Assembly: GCA_039881145.1 (NCBI GenBank)
Contig: JAYKKI010000023.1
Coordinates: 2,757,501 to 2,821,500 of the forward strand
DNA length: 64,000 nt
Origin: Druceiella hillmani
Taxonomy: Eukaryota; Arthropoda; Insecta; Lepidoptera; Hepialidae
Direction of reading: 5' to 3'
In this document: positions 43,933 to 54,425 of the stretch, one piece after another
How the letters are laid out: each line of letters begins with the position of its first letter
Numbering within the stretch: the stretch's first letter is position 1
Made by a program: the position numbers and the translations under genes
The notes under the pieces: generated by a model
The model's input: only the letters and a program-made list of their open reading frames with translations
Database searches by the model: none
Told to the model about the DNA's origin: nothing

Positions 43933-43963
43933 GGGGAATGGGGCGGGGGGGGTGGGGGGGGGG
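43933..43963 (+). other. G-tract with quadruplex-forming pattern
   Basis: Runs of 4, 4, 8 and 10 guanines separated by AAT, C and T. This satisfies the four-run G-quadruplex rule. It is exceptional in this A+T-rich window. The neighbourhood (43870-44100) is GC-richer than average, which could mark a regulatory element, but nothing ties it to a gene. Confidence 0.85.
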
Positions 43964-44242
43964 AGCGCAAGTCAGACCGCGCATGATTTAAACTGAACTA
44001 CATACTTGTGTATCATTTAATGGCAAAAAATAAATACATGAAAACACTACACTTGCATTTTGCAATTCCGTGCGAACATAGGCGCGAGGTACGGCTAGTA
44101 TTCATATTTATGTTAAAAATATTAGTTTGTCAATATAATTTTATAACTCTTAAATTTTATTTTATTCTTAAAACTTTGTTTTGTCTAGTCTGAAACGCAG
44201 TTTCATTTTTACATATGTAAATTATGTCTTAACAAGCGTTCA

Positions 44243-44600
44243 AAATTATCCGCGCATTGGTCGTCTCAGTGTTAATAGCCACAAAAAGCTTATGAATATG
44301 TTAAGCGTAAGGTGCTCCGAATCCGGTCGCCGTATATAACGTCACGTACATACGTGATGGAGGCTGCGTAGCGTGGTGAGGTTCGGAAGAAACGCCCGTT
44401 TAAGTGGGAATTGGTAAGGAATTTTACTTGCAAACGAGATTGAACGTGTCCGTCGCTGTCTGGAGGCAGAGAATGAATTGACCTTTTATGGATATTGTTA
44501 CTGTCGGAATTTTGGGCGAATCATCATCATGCATTATTGATGATTCGCCCAAAATTCCGCCTGAATTTAGAATTTTATAAGTAGTGCAATTTTTCTTTTT
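44243..44600 (+). repeat. Dispersed repeat R2, copy 2, with a new palindrome
   Basis: Partner of 32680-32975, same orientation. Near its 3' end it carries a palindrome (44505-44559) that copy 1 lacks: copy 1 reads ATTACTGGTATGCATTATTG where this copy reads TTACTGT followed by the extra inverted arm. Confidence 0.82.
44505..44559. repeat. Perfect 22-bp inverted repeat inside R2
   Basis: 44505-44526 (CGGAATTTTGGGCGAATCAT + CA) is the exact reverse complement of 44538-44559, with an 11-nt loop. The right arm belongs to R2 (TGATGATTCGCC is shared with copy 1); the left arm is an insertion specific to this copy. Confidence 0.93.
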
Positions 44601-44661
44601 AAATGTTAATCGTTATTAACGTTTTCTTCTTAATTTGCATAGAAATTGTATAGGATTAACG

Positions 44662-44880
44662 CCCGAGTGTACCACACACGGTCAGGACTGTCAGCCGGAC
44701 TTACTGACAGTTAAAAACGTATTTCGTATGCATATTTTAGCGATTGTACTGTGCACTAGGGCGCGGTCAGTTAAGTAGACTCTTGTTCTGACTCTACTGA
44801 CAGTTAAAGAGAAACAAAAATACGTTTTTAACTGTCAATAAGTTCGACTGACAGTCCTGACCGAGTGTGGTTCATTCGGG
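44662..44880. mobile_element. 219-bp MITE with ~63-bp terminal inverted repeats
   Basis: The left end CCCGAGTGTACCACAC continues through ACGGTCAGGACTGTCAG and ACAGTTAAAAACGTATTT. The right end, reversed, reads CCCGAATGAACCACAC, TCGGTCAGGACTGTCAG and ACAGTTAAAAACGTATTT. The interior also contains CTGACAGTTAAAGAG. No transposase. Target duplication is not clear (ATTAACG on the left, AGTAAT on the right), so superfamily is unassigned. Frame 44867-45061 begins in the right end and is not convincing. Confidence 0.9.
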
Positions 44881-45648
44881 AGTAATGGATTCCACGTGTG
44901 ATGGATTATTTTTAAGTAATGTGTGGTTAAAAATAGATGCGATCAAGTGTGAGGTGACGTGGAGGTTGCAGGTTGCTCCATTATCGCTAGAAATTGAATA
45001 TACGATATTATATGACTTTTATATTGTATTATTATTACTGTGCTTTAGACTTAAACGTTAAATTTATTCTTTAAAAAAATTTTTGTAATGCTCAAAAGTT
45101 CACGGTTTGGTAAACTCAAATGTCCTATGCTATATATTGTTGCTTTAGTCGTTATATTGTTGCTTTCGTATGTTGTTGCCTTTAAAAACTGTTACTTACA
45201 ACTTGGTTAACAAAAAATGTACGTATACTTTAATCTTAATCTCATTTTTAATTTTTGGAAATTAGCTTTTTGTGGTCCTGAAACGATTTTCACTGACGTC
45301 CTTTTTAAGAGGATTGCAATGTTCTTTCGCAGTAATGTTACATGGTTTTAATAAATTTTGCCTGTCTATATCTTTTTTAAACTCAATCTCCTTCTTATTT
45401 TGGACTTAAACCTTGGGTAAAGCTGTCCGAGTAAAGTGTTGCGGGACCGGAACCAGAAGTGAACGTCTGCAACGCGGTACAAGTAATGCAAAGTTATGCA
45501 ATCATTTATTGTGCAACCAAAATGAGAATAAAAATAGACGGAAGGTGTAGTGGGGATGCCCACGTCTGTATTTCTTATTTAATTGTTAAGACTGTGATTT
45601 AAGAGGTTAAAGCCAAAACATATTATAGTCCCGAACTGCCAACAAAAA
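44881..45648. other. No recognisable feature
   Basis: A+T-rich; short frames only. Confidence 0.45.
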
Positions 45649-45650
45649 TG

Positions 45651-45707
45651 GTCAATGTGCAATCATTTTGACAATGTGCAATCATTTTGTCAATGTGCAA
45701 TCATTTT
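45651..45707. repeat. Three tandem 19-bp units
   Basis: GTCAATGTGCAATCATTTT at 45651, 45670 (GACAATG variant) and 45689. Confidence 0.95.
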
Positions 45708-45709
45708 CA

Positions 45710-46520
45710 TTTTTGCGTGCAATTTTTTTTATAGTTCATCCATTACTTACAATTACATTGATAATAATTAGCATAATTACGCAGATATAAATTGAAGTAA
45801 TTATAATTGTGCAAGTTCGGTGTGTTAAGCCAATGTTAACGTTAATAAAAGTTAAACAAACCCTAGTATTAAGTCTCGTTTGACCTTGTTATTCCATAAT
45901 ACTTAAGAATTGTTGTATAAGCTGCATTTATAATGAGAAAGAGACAATGTTTGTGGCGCTGCTTTTTATTAACTCACAGGACGGTTGCACATGTAAAGCT
46001 CAGCGCGGATTTTAGTTGACCTAATTTAAGTTTTAATTGGAAAATCTAGCTTTTGAAAGCAGGCGCGGACATAACTATGAACTTTTTACATAATATAATT
46101 CCTATGCGAATCGTTGTAATACAAACTTTCCAGGTTTGTGCTTTATTATCGATTAGCATGACAGTATCGAGCTTTGACGATATAAAGAATTACGACTCGG
46201 GTAATTTTGGAAGTAGATTATCAAGGTTTAATATAGCTTTCTAGAAAGAAGTGATATTCTTATAAAAATATATTATTTTCAGATTTTCAGAACTATATAT
46301 TAAGAAGTATATATTTAAAATTGCCATTAAAAATGACATGCGTTTACTTTAATTGGTCTGTACGTATGAGAATACGCTACAGGTCGCAGTTCTTGACTGA
46401 TTCTTGTGTCTTTTTATATATCGATTGATTGCTTATCAGAACAGAAGCTTATTGATTTTCATAATGATTTATCAAATAGTTAATTTTTTTAACCATTTTC
46501 TACAAAACCGACTTTTTGTA
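45710..46520. other. No recognisable feature
   Basis: A 63-codon frame at 46053-46244 has no known domain. Confidence 0.45.
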
Positions 46521-46524
46521 CTTT

Positions 46525-46655
46525 CGGTCTCCGAGCCGAGCTCCGAGTTCAATCCATTTTTCATAAAAATAGCTAGGGCAGACAGACAGACGGAGACGTG
46601 AGTGATTCCGTTCTCCTTTTTGAGACACGAAACTATAAATAGGAACTGTCTAATA
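46525..46655 (-). repeat. Dispersed family F4, reverse-oriented copy
   Basis: On the minus strand GTTTCGTGTCTCAAAAAGG, GAACGGAATCACTCACGTCT and CCGTCTGTCTGTCTGCC follow the same order as TTCCGTATCTCAAAACG .. GTCCGTCTGTC at 16.76 kb. Overlapping 65-70-codon frames are by-products. Confidence 0.7.
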
Positions 46656-46785
46656 AACGCACCACGGAATCGACAGACTGACACATTTAACTCTTAATTT
46701 CTATCAACATGAAAATCCTACAGGGAAAACAACGTAAAGGAAAGCGTAATATATTTTTACTAGTTTTATTACTTTTTATTACATA

Positions 46786-48010
46786 CTAGCTGTGGCCGCG
46801 ACTTCGTTCGCGTGAAATTTATTGACGATTATTTTTTAGAATAAACGTCATGGGGTAAAAACATTGACAATGGATGAATAAATACTGATACTACATAGAT
46901 TTGTTTAAGACATTAATACATAGACTTCATTTTCTATGAGCGTAAAACTTACAAATACCGCTAATAAGTAGCGATAGCTGTACATTTATTTTGGTAATAT
47001 TATAATTCATAAACTAGACTAGAATAGCGACAAGAATAGTGTTCGACTAGACTAGAATAGTGACATTTAAGACATCAATACATACACTTCATTTTCCATG
47101 AGCGTAAAATTTACAAATACCGCTAATAAGTGGAAATAGCTGTACATTTATTTTGGTAATATTATAAGTCATAAACTAGACTAGAATAGCGACAAGAATA
47201 GTGTTCGACTAGACTAGAATAGAAAAGCGACAAGAATAGTGTTCGACTAGACTAGAATAGTGATATTTAAGACATCAATACATAGACTTCATTTTCTATG
47301 AGCGTAAAACTTACAAATACCGCTAATAAGTGGAGATAGCTGTACATTTATTTTGGTAATATTATAAGTCATAAACTAGACTAGAATAGCGACAAGAATA
47401 GTGTTCGACTAGACTAGAATAGTGACATTTAAGACATCAATACATAGACTTCATTTTCCATGAGCGTAAAACTTACAAATACCGCTAATAAGTGGAGATA
47501 GCTGTACATTTATTTTGGTAATATTATAAGTCATAAACTAGACTAGAATAGCGACAAGAATAGTGTTCGACTAGACTAGAATAGTGATATTTAAGACATC
47601 AATACATAGACTTCATTTTCTATGGGCGTAAAACTTACAAATACCGCTAATAAGTGGAGATAGCTGTACATTTATTTTGGTAATATTATAAGTCATAAAC
47701 TAGACTAGAATAGCGACAAGAATAGTGTTCGACTAGACTAGAATAGTGATATTTAAGACATCAATACATAGACTTCATTTTCCATGAGCGTAAAACTTAC
47801 AAATACCGCTAATAAGTGGAGATAGCTGTACATTTATTTTGGTAATATCATAAGTCATAAACTAGACTAGAATAGTGACAAGAATAGTGTTCGACTAGAC
47901 TAGAATATTGTTCGACTAGACTAGAATTTAAGACATCAATACATAGACTTAATTTTCTACCAGCGTAAAACTTACCTTCAATAAGTGACGCTTGCTGTAT
48001 ATTTATTTTG
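46786..48010 (+). repeat. Dispersed family F3 copy expanded into a 162-bp satellite
   Basis: Opens TACTAGCTGTGGCCGCGACT + TCGTTCGCGTGAAA, a head I associate with lepidopteran repeats, and then enters an array. AAGACAT(C/T)AATACATA starts at 46907, 47069, 47269, 47431, 47593, 47755 and 47930; the base period is 162 bp. The 200-bp unit contains an extra 38-bp AGCGACAAGAATAGTGTTCG + ACTAGACTAGAATAG subunit. The unit core (ATGAGCGTAAAACTTACAAA, CCGCTAATAAGTGG) matches ATGAGCATAAAGTTTACTGG..CGCTAATAGATGG in F3 at 56.2 kb. Confidence 0.88.
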
Positions 48011-48277
48011 GTAATATATAAGTTATAAACTAGACTATAATCGCTATTCTGATTATAATAGTGTACGCTAGACTAAAATAGTGACTAGAATAGCCAACGT
48101 TACTAAAATAGCGAATCAGTGCAATATACGACCTCGTGTGTACGTCGTCTAAGTGATAAAACGAGTTTCTCTAAACTCGACTGAGACTGTGCCATAGGAC
48201 ATTTGATTTGTTTAGTACAAGACATAAATATTGATTAACTCAATTTTATCACCGTAAGAAAAGTACTCTTTCATTTA

Positions 48278-48703
48278 GCAAAAAATATAATTAATTTGTT
48301 CCCGCTACATAAATTGAAAGTCGCTAAGCTAACCGAATTGGAATACGCATTTAAATGTTTTTGCATTATTAAAAGTTATAAAAAAATAATTTTGAGTCCA
48401 TATTGTGTTGTTAAATCTTGGGTGCTCAAAAATATGTTCTCTCAAGCTAGTTGCGTTTAGAACGTGTTATCGACGACACGTGTTGTCGACGACTTCATAC
48501 AGCAAAAAATATAATTAATTTGTATCCGCTACATAAATTGAAAGTCGCTAAGCTAACCGAATTGGAATACGCATTTAAATGTATTTGAATTATTAAAAAA
48601 TATAAAAAAATAATTTTGAGTCCATATTGTGTTGTTAAATCTTGGGTGCTCAAAAATATATTCTCTCAAGCTAGTTGCGTGTAAAAGGGGTTGTCGACGA
48701 CAC
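48278..48703. repeat. Tandem duplication, 223-bp period
   Basis: AGCAAAAAATATAATTAATT starts at 48278 and 48501. Both copies run through CGCTACATAAATTGAAAGTC, GCTAACCGAATTGGAATACG and CTTGGGTGCTCAAAAATAT. CGACGACACGTGTTGTCGACG at the junction (about 48470-48491) is itself a small palindrome. Confidence 0.93.
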
Positions 48704-48710
48704 TCACTGA

Positions 48711-48895
48711 ATCTTTGATATTTAATATTGAATATATTTGGCGTTAATTTTGTAGAAATTCATTATTCACGCTTAAATGAAACTACGTGATGTAGTATTA
48801 TTTCTACTTTCTTTAATTTCTTTACCACGACCTAGGTTTCGTTGTATTACTACATCTTCAGGTGGGATATTAGCAAAGATTATCTTTGATATTTA
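48711..48895 (-). mobile_element. Solo single-arm hammerhead retroposon, copy F, with 14-bp flanking repeats
   Basis: Only one arm is present (48725-48881): on the plus strand it runs from ATATTGAATATATTTGGCG to GGATATTAGCAAAGAT. ATCTTTGATATTTA lies exactly at 48711-48724 and 48882-48895, bracketing it. The right-hand repeat is part of the first monomer of the 52/53-bp array. So a complete unit of about 157 bp can insert alone, and the palindromic copies are inverted pairs of this unit. Confidence 0.82.
48824..48865 (-). ncRNA. Hammerhead ribozyme motif, one stem II mismatch
   Basis: Minus strand. Core CUGAAGA, GAAA, ACCUAGGU, GUC and CCAC/GUGG are intact; stem II is GUAGU/ACAAC with one A/A mismatch. 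Located near the 5' end of the solo unit in its sense orientation. Confidence 0.65.
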
Positions 48896-49340
48896 TTCAA
48901 ACTATAATTATTAAATTCAACTATAATTAAGATATCTTTGATATTTATTCAAACTATAATTATTAAATTAAAACTATAATTAAGATATTTTTGATATTTA
49001 TTCAAACTATAATTATTAAATTCAAACTATAATTAAGATATCTTTGATATTTATTCAAACTATAATTATTAAATTCAACTATAATTAAGATATCTTTGAT
49101 ATTTATTCAAACTATAATTATTAAATTAAAACTATAATTAAGATATTTTTGATATTTATTCAAACTATAATTATTAAATTCAAACTATAATTAAGATATC
49201 TTTGATATTTATTCAAACTATAATTATTAAATTCAAACTACAATTAAGATATCTTTGATATTTATTCTAACTATAATTATTAAATTCAAACTATAATTAA
49301 GATATCTTTGATATTTATTCAAACTATAATTATTTAACTT
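48881..49340. repeat. 52/53-bp tandem array with a 158-bp trimeric higher-order repeat
   Basis: TATCTTTG or TATTTTTG starts at 48881, 48933, 48986, 49039, 49091, 49144, 49197, 49250 and 49303: spacings 52, 53, 53, 52, 53, 53, 53, 53. Monomers marked by ATTCAACTATAATT, ATTAAAACTATAATT and ATTCAAACTATAATT follow each other in the same order twice, giving a 158-bp trimer. Confidence 0.93.
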
Positions 49341-49358
49341 ATTTTAAAATTTAAAAAT

Positions 49359-49625
49359 TATTTACCATTTAGTTTTGGTAAAAATCGCTCTGAAAAATTA
49401 CACAATTACAGGTATACAAAAAATTAGTAATTAAAAAAAAACACATTTAATTTTATTTAGAAAACGTGTAGCGGGATTTATATAAAAAAATAAGTCAATT
49501 TATAATTAAATGAAAATTATATTACAGTTAAATGAAAAAAAAATATTTACCATTCATTTTGGTGAAAATTGCTCTGAAAAATTATACAATTCACATTACA
49601 AAAAAATTAGTAAAAATGTAAAATG
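49359..49625. repeat. Direct duplication, 185-bp spacing
   Basis: ATTTACCATT.A.TTTTGGT and CGCTCTGAAAAATTACACAA / TGCTCTGAAAAATTATACAA occur at 49359 and 49544, followed by ACAAAAAATTAGTAA. Confidence 0.8.
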
Positions 49626-49679
49626 TTGTTATATTAATATTTAAAAAAAATTTCAATAATTTTCAATAAAACATTTTAA

Positions 49680-50060
49680 TATAATTTTTAGATCTTATTG
49701 TCACGGTGCAACCACTTGAAATTGAGGCTTGAGTACTGACAAGTACTGTGATGCTGTAACGATTTCAAAGTAGAATAAATATATAACAAAATAAAAAGCG
49801 ATGAATTTAGACGCTGTTACGTATCTCATTGATTTGTTTTTCAAATTCATCTGGCTATTGTTTTAAGAGGTCGGGAGGTAACATGCTACTAACTTACTTT
49901 TTTACAGTTTTCGTTTTTAAATGATGTTCAAAAAAGTTTTTGGCAGCTTTCATTATTTTGATTTGGTTTTTTTTATTGAATTATGGAGATTATTTCTCCA
50001 TGATTATGTAGTGTTTGTTTACATATACCTAAGTGTTTTGTTAACAAGTATAGCGTGGAT
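49680..50060. other. No recognisable feature
   Basis: A 60-codon hydrophobic frame (49921-50103) reads into the SINE tail and is not convincing. Confidence 0.45.
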
Positions 50061-50064
50061 GTGT

Positions 50065-50289
50065 TTTTTTATTTATTTACTTTATTTTATTTGTATACTT
50101 TAATGTATCTAATTGATACATATGGCGGACTTATTGATAAGAAATCAATCTCTTATAGCCAACCAGAACACCAGTCCAGTCCCGCGCAATGAGCGAGCGG
50201 GAATCGAATCCGGCTGCCCGTGATGCGCCGCACCGTCGAAGGCCGTAAGCCTTGTGATCAACCCAACACACCACGGCGATGACACGCTT
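50065..50289 (-). mobile_element. tRNA-headed SINE, copy 3
   Basis: Minus strand: A box TGGTGTGTTGG (50273-50263), B box GGATTCGATTCC (50211-50200), then CTGGTTGGCTATAAGAGATT, AAGTCCGCCATATGTATCAA and an AAATAAAATAAAGTAAATAA tail. Spacing between the boxes is about 52 bp, within the range for tRNA-derived SINEs. It shares head and tail with copy 1. Confidence 0.82.
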
Positions 50290-51160
50290 TTTTATCCATT
50301 TAGTTTAATTCTAATAAACACATAATTTATCCAAGGCCTTCGGATATTCACAAAGGTCCTCACATTCTCTTGCGAATGCCATTAGCATCTTTTAAAATAC
50401 TCGATTATATTCACACTTCGCGACACGTTTTTGGCAATTTCCTCCGCGCCTTTACCAATTCATTCAAAGCGACAGTGACTTTAACCTGTTTTGTTTTTCC
50501 GACTTTCCTCCTTAGATTTTTCTCCGTTAGCAGCGCAAAAGTAAACATAGGAATTTGAATAGTCGAAGTACCTTCTAAAAGCGTACAGCATCAAAGTGAG
50601 TTGAGAGACAACACTGGCAAGGCAAACAGGATACGTGTCGACAGCCCGCATCGCTTGGATATATTCGAGAGACTGGTTTTGTTTGTCAAAGAGGGTGGTT
50701 GATGAGTCATTTTGACGTGTGTGCGTGTCACAAAATGTGCCCCTTAGCAAGAACAATATTATTGTGTTTTGCAAAAGAAAAAAAAGTATCTAAAACTATG
50801 TTATATTTTAAAAATTCCTTATTTTTAATATTCTTGTGGTTTGTTAAATCACGGAATTGTTAAATCACGGAACTCATAGAGTACAGTATATAGCAATTTA
50901 TAGCTACAATACTAATAAAAAAAGATTGATTTTTAGATTAGTACTGTAGTTATAAATTTAAAATAGAACAATTAACATTTCTTTTTTAATCAAATATTAA
51001 TATATAAGTACATAACACTATTGGGATTAAAAAAAATGGATAAATATATGATATTGGTCAAGAATTGGTAAAGAAAAAAAGTAAAATAAAAAAAAATCCA
51101 TAAAACAATATCGATTATCTAAGAAAAATCCGCATTCTATATGAAAAATCAAGTATTTTG
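50290..51160. other. No recognised gene
   Basis: Two overlapping frames on opposite strands (50370-50558 plus, 50481-50774 minus, 62 and 97 codons) in a slightly GC-richer stretch (50380-50760); neither is recognisable. GTTAAATCACGGAA is duplicated at 50845-50875. Confidence 0.4.
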
Positions 51161-51166
51161 CAAATA

Positions 51167-52371
51167 TTGGGTTGATAGGAAAGTGTTGAACGATATGATT
51201 GAAAACAATTTTTTTGAAAAATGATAATTCATTGTTAGTTACTCTGGTGCATAGTAAACACCATTGTTACCTATAATCAATTGCCAACGTGCAGGTAAAT
51301 CGTAGATTCCTTCCACGTAAAAACTTCGGGGTTGTGACTTAAAAAACTTATTAAGGAAATCTGACAACTGCTCTATCATCAAACTTTTTATCCTGAATGT
51401 GATTATTTAAAGACCGGAATAAATAAAAATCTGTTCGTGTTAAGTCAGGGGAATATGGTAGATTTAGTAAAATTTTCCAATGAGAGTCCATTAACTCTCG
51501 GCGGCTGACTTTAACTAAGTGCGGCCGGGCGTTATCGTGAAGGAAATACATTTTGAGTGTTCTTTACGTTTGTTTTGTATTTTTGTCCGATTCGGTGCCG
51601 ACTTGATTTCAGTATATTGTTGAGCCTACTGTGCTATTTATGGTGGAAGTTTCCATTACAACAATTCCTTTTTATTCCACAAAACAGATAACAAAATTTT
51701 CTTTTCATTAAATTCAGTTTTTGGAATTGGTATCGGCTTTTCGTGTAAGCTTAGCCATTGACGCTATTGCGTATGGTTAACGTGCAGAATCCACTTTTTT
51801 CTTCAGTTACCAATTGGTCAAGCCAGTATTGGGTGTGTCTCAGGGAAAGAAGATTCATGTGGTATCCACACCCCTAGCTCACACACCCTATCCAGTTGGT
51901 GGAAGTATTGGAATACCTGCGCATGACTGCAGCTGAGCTCACCTGCCAGGCAACGTGAAGCAAGACGTTAATTTCATTGAACCAATTGTTTTAAAATGTC
52001 TGTGTTGACGTCCACTGGTCGTCCGCTACGAGGAAAATATTTTAAGTCATAATTCTCATTTCTTAACCTCTGAAACCAAGGTCTTGCAATTGCATCGGAG
52101 ATGGCATCTTCACCTTCTGCATTGCGTATATTTCGAGCAGCTACATCTGCTGAGTGCTCTAAAGGAAAATCGTACACAAGGCTATGCCGTATATATATGC
52201 TTTCTTGTCGCTTCCACGTTCTAATAAATACTGAAGCGATCCTTAGCAGATGATACATATTTATATAGTTTACTCTCGCCACTTTACCTTGTTTAGATCA
52301 TTTCATAGATCATTTTTTAGAAAAAAAAATAGAAACTGGAAAAAAATGCTCATAACTTTCTACCAACCGAA
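51167..52371 (-). mobile_element. Mariner transposon 2 with both termini and TA duplication
   Basis: The low end reads TTGGGTTGATAGGAAAGT from 51167. The high end reversed reads TTCGGTTGGTAGAAAGTTAT from 52371. Both are bounded by TA (51165-51166 and 52372-52373). The length of 1205 bp is slightly short for mariner (about 1.3 kb). The transposase on the minus strand is broken, so the copy is immobile by itself. Confidence 0.92.
51239..52282 (-). pseudogene. Mariner transposase pseudogene (irritans-like)
   Basis: The homologous N-terminus is near ESIYIRHSLVYDF, about 52204. The ATG used by the open frame lies further upstream at 52282 and is probably not the original start. The frame contains AARNIRNAEGEDAI, WFQRLRNENYDL and FPRSGRPVDV, then a stop after LKQLVQ. 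LAGELSCSHAQVF and LGVWIPHES follow in the next segment. The first catalytic Asp position reads LWNKKELL (Asp to Asn) followed by a stop. The second catalytic Asp is in FLHDNARPH, and the third lies in YSPDLTRTDFYLF. The C-terminus (YDLPARWQLIIGNNGVYY) ends at a TAA at 51239 after a frameshift. Several stops and at least one frameshift make it dead. Confidence 0.9.
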
Positions 52372-52595
52372 TACTTAGTGAAGTTAGTGTTTTGGAATGC
52401 AAAAATATTTTGATAGTTGTCAATAATAAAACATTTGTTTAGTTTTGTTATTTTCTTTTTATGAAATCATTTTTCACAAAAATGTTTCTTAACAATCTAT
52501 TGTAAATAAACGCCTTTGACGTTTTAAGACAGTTTAATTCAATATACCGATGTTAACCAGTTTGAGAAGAGAAGTTGTCATCATTAGTAAATAAG

Positions 52596-52745
52596 AGATC
52601 ATGCTGATCCGAATTAAATCAGAAAGAGCCGACAAGACGCAAAGCTGGTCGAACGGTAAGACGCGTCTTTTCATCAGAATATTTTAACATCTATCTAAAC
52701 GCACCATTAGATGTTTCACATCAAAATATCTAATAATACTTTAGG
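52596..52745 (+). repeat. Dispersed family K, copy 3
   Basis: CCGAATTAAATCAGAAAGAG, CCGACAAGACGCAAAGCTGG, TCGAACGGTAAGACGCGTCTT and ACGCACCATTAGATGT match 41.7-41.84 kb in order, without the extra tandem units. Confidence 0.78.
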
Positions 52746-52749
52746 GGAA

Positions 52750-53250
52750 GGAATAAAACAGTGAATATTTTTTTGTATAAAAACCATAATAAACATGCAG
52801 TTTCGAGGTACTTTCATCATTATATTGACTCCAATATAGTGACGTAAATCGTTAAACTATTAATTTTAATATTGAATTAAATGACACAATGACACTTTGA
52901 TTAATATAACATATAAAACATTCGTTTCGTTTGGATAAAATTTGAATAATTCGCAGGTCTCTCGCCGTTTTAGCCATTGTATAACCAAAAAAAGAAAAAT
53001 TCGTTTCAAAATAATACTGATTCTCAAATAGCGAACAAAAAAAAATTTAATGTAAGCCCAGAAATATAAATATTAAACCCAGAAAAAACGATTACTGAAC
53101 GTCTCAACTACAAAACGTCAGTGATTATTACGTAACACCTCCAGCATTATTCTTCCTAAATATATTCTTTTGCCACAATAAAATTCATAATCATAGAATT
53201 CTAAATTCTGTAAGGGATGGAACAGTTCATTTAAATAGACAAAGTATTTA
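52750..53250. other. No recognisable feature
   Basis: A+T-rich, no frame. Confidence 0.5.
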
Positions 53251-53258
53251 TAGTTAAT

Positions 53259-53605
53259 CAATACAAAAGTTGGGACGTTACGATAAACTATAATGTCGAA
53301 CTACGTTTTATTTCATCAAGCTTTTTAAAATGAGAAAAAAGACAATAATTGGCAAAATAAAAAATTATCCCAAAAATAAATTCTATACCATTTATAATCT
53401 CTATTGATCTATAGTTCTCTTTATGACGATATCAGCGATTCTCAATACAAATATTGGAATATTACGATGGACTATAATGTTGAACCAGCTATTACTCCAT
53501 TTAGCTGTTTTAAATGAGAAAAAAAGACAATAATTGGTAAAACAAAAAAATATATTTCAAAAATAAATTCTAGACGATATGTAATCTCTTTATGGTAATA
53601 CTCGC
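53259..53605. repeat. Tandem duplication, 184-bp period
   Basis: CAATACAAAAGTTGGGA.GTTACGAT and CAATACAAATATTGGAATATTACGAT start at 53259 and 53443. Both units continue with ACTATAATGT.GAAC, TTTTAAATGAGAAAAA and GACAATAATTGG.AAA. Confidence 0.88.
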
Positions 53606-53917
53606 GACTCGCCTCAACTTTGCACAGGTACAATTAAAATATTTTATTAAGGTTGTTTGATATTTATTTTTTCTTTTCTTAACGTAGTTTAACGTTTTTT
53701 TACTTTAATAAAAAAGTAATAATGCACTGCGACATGATGCACTTGATATTCCCGCGCCAAGACTGACCGATCCACTTTCCGTTTCCCCTTTGCATGCGCG
53801 GACACATCTTACTGAACGTCGTAAAAATGAATCTTTTAATTTGTCTTAAACTATTCATTAAATTATAAAGAATATAGGACTATTTTTAGGATTGCTTTCC
53901 TCAAAAGGAAAAATGAA

Positions 53918-54425
53918 ACCTTCGTAAGCTGACTTACGTGTTTGTCCGTCTGTCTGTTACAGACGTTTCTTCTAGAAACCGCTTGACCAGAAATTTGAAT
54001 TTAGCATAATAAGCAAAACGACAATTTGGATATTTTAGGAGTAGGGAAAATTAAGTACGAATTGTTTTAAATTCCATGTATATAAAATGGAGTATCGCTT
54101 GGAAAATCTACTTGCGAGTCTCAAAAATATTTTTTTCATAATTTTAGTTATCTTCAGAGATATAATGAAAAGTAAGCAAAAAAAGTTTTCCCTCCCTTAT
54201 TTTCAAAACTACCTAAAATTATGAAAAACTTAAAATTATAAAAAAAATATGAGTTCATAGCTTACAGGAAAATTATAGTGGGGATTCCAGATGTCATATT
54301 TTTTTAAATATGTACCATGCAGGCAATTTATTTACGTTTTTCCAAATTCATAGCCGATTTTCTCAGAAACCATGCGACGTAGAAACTTGAAATTTGGCAG
54401 AATGACACACATCTTATTAATCCAC
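53918..54425 (+). repeat. Dispersed repeat related to F4/F1
   Basis: CTTCGTAAGCTGACTTACGT, GTTTGTCCGTCTGTCTGTTA, AAACCGCTTGACC and, further on, CTCAGAAACCATGCGACGTA give it the structure of an F4-type element. ATATGTACCATGCAGGCAAT + TTATTTACG at 54308-54340 resembles F1, suggesting that F1 and F4 are parts of one longer family. Confidence 0.55.

Noticed and set aside
50200..50273. tRNA gene
   Set aside because: A and B boxes are present but no cloverleaf or anticodon arm can be built, and the sequence recurs with a shared tail; it is a SINE. The same applies to 29924-29999 and 33421-33494.
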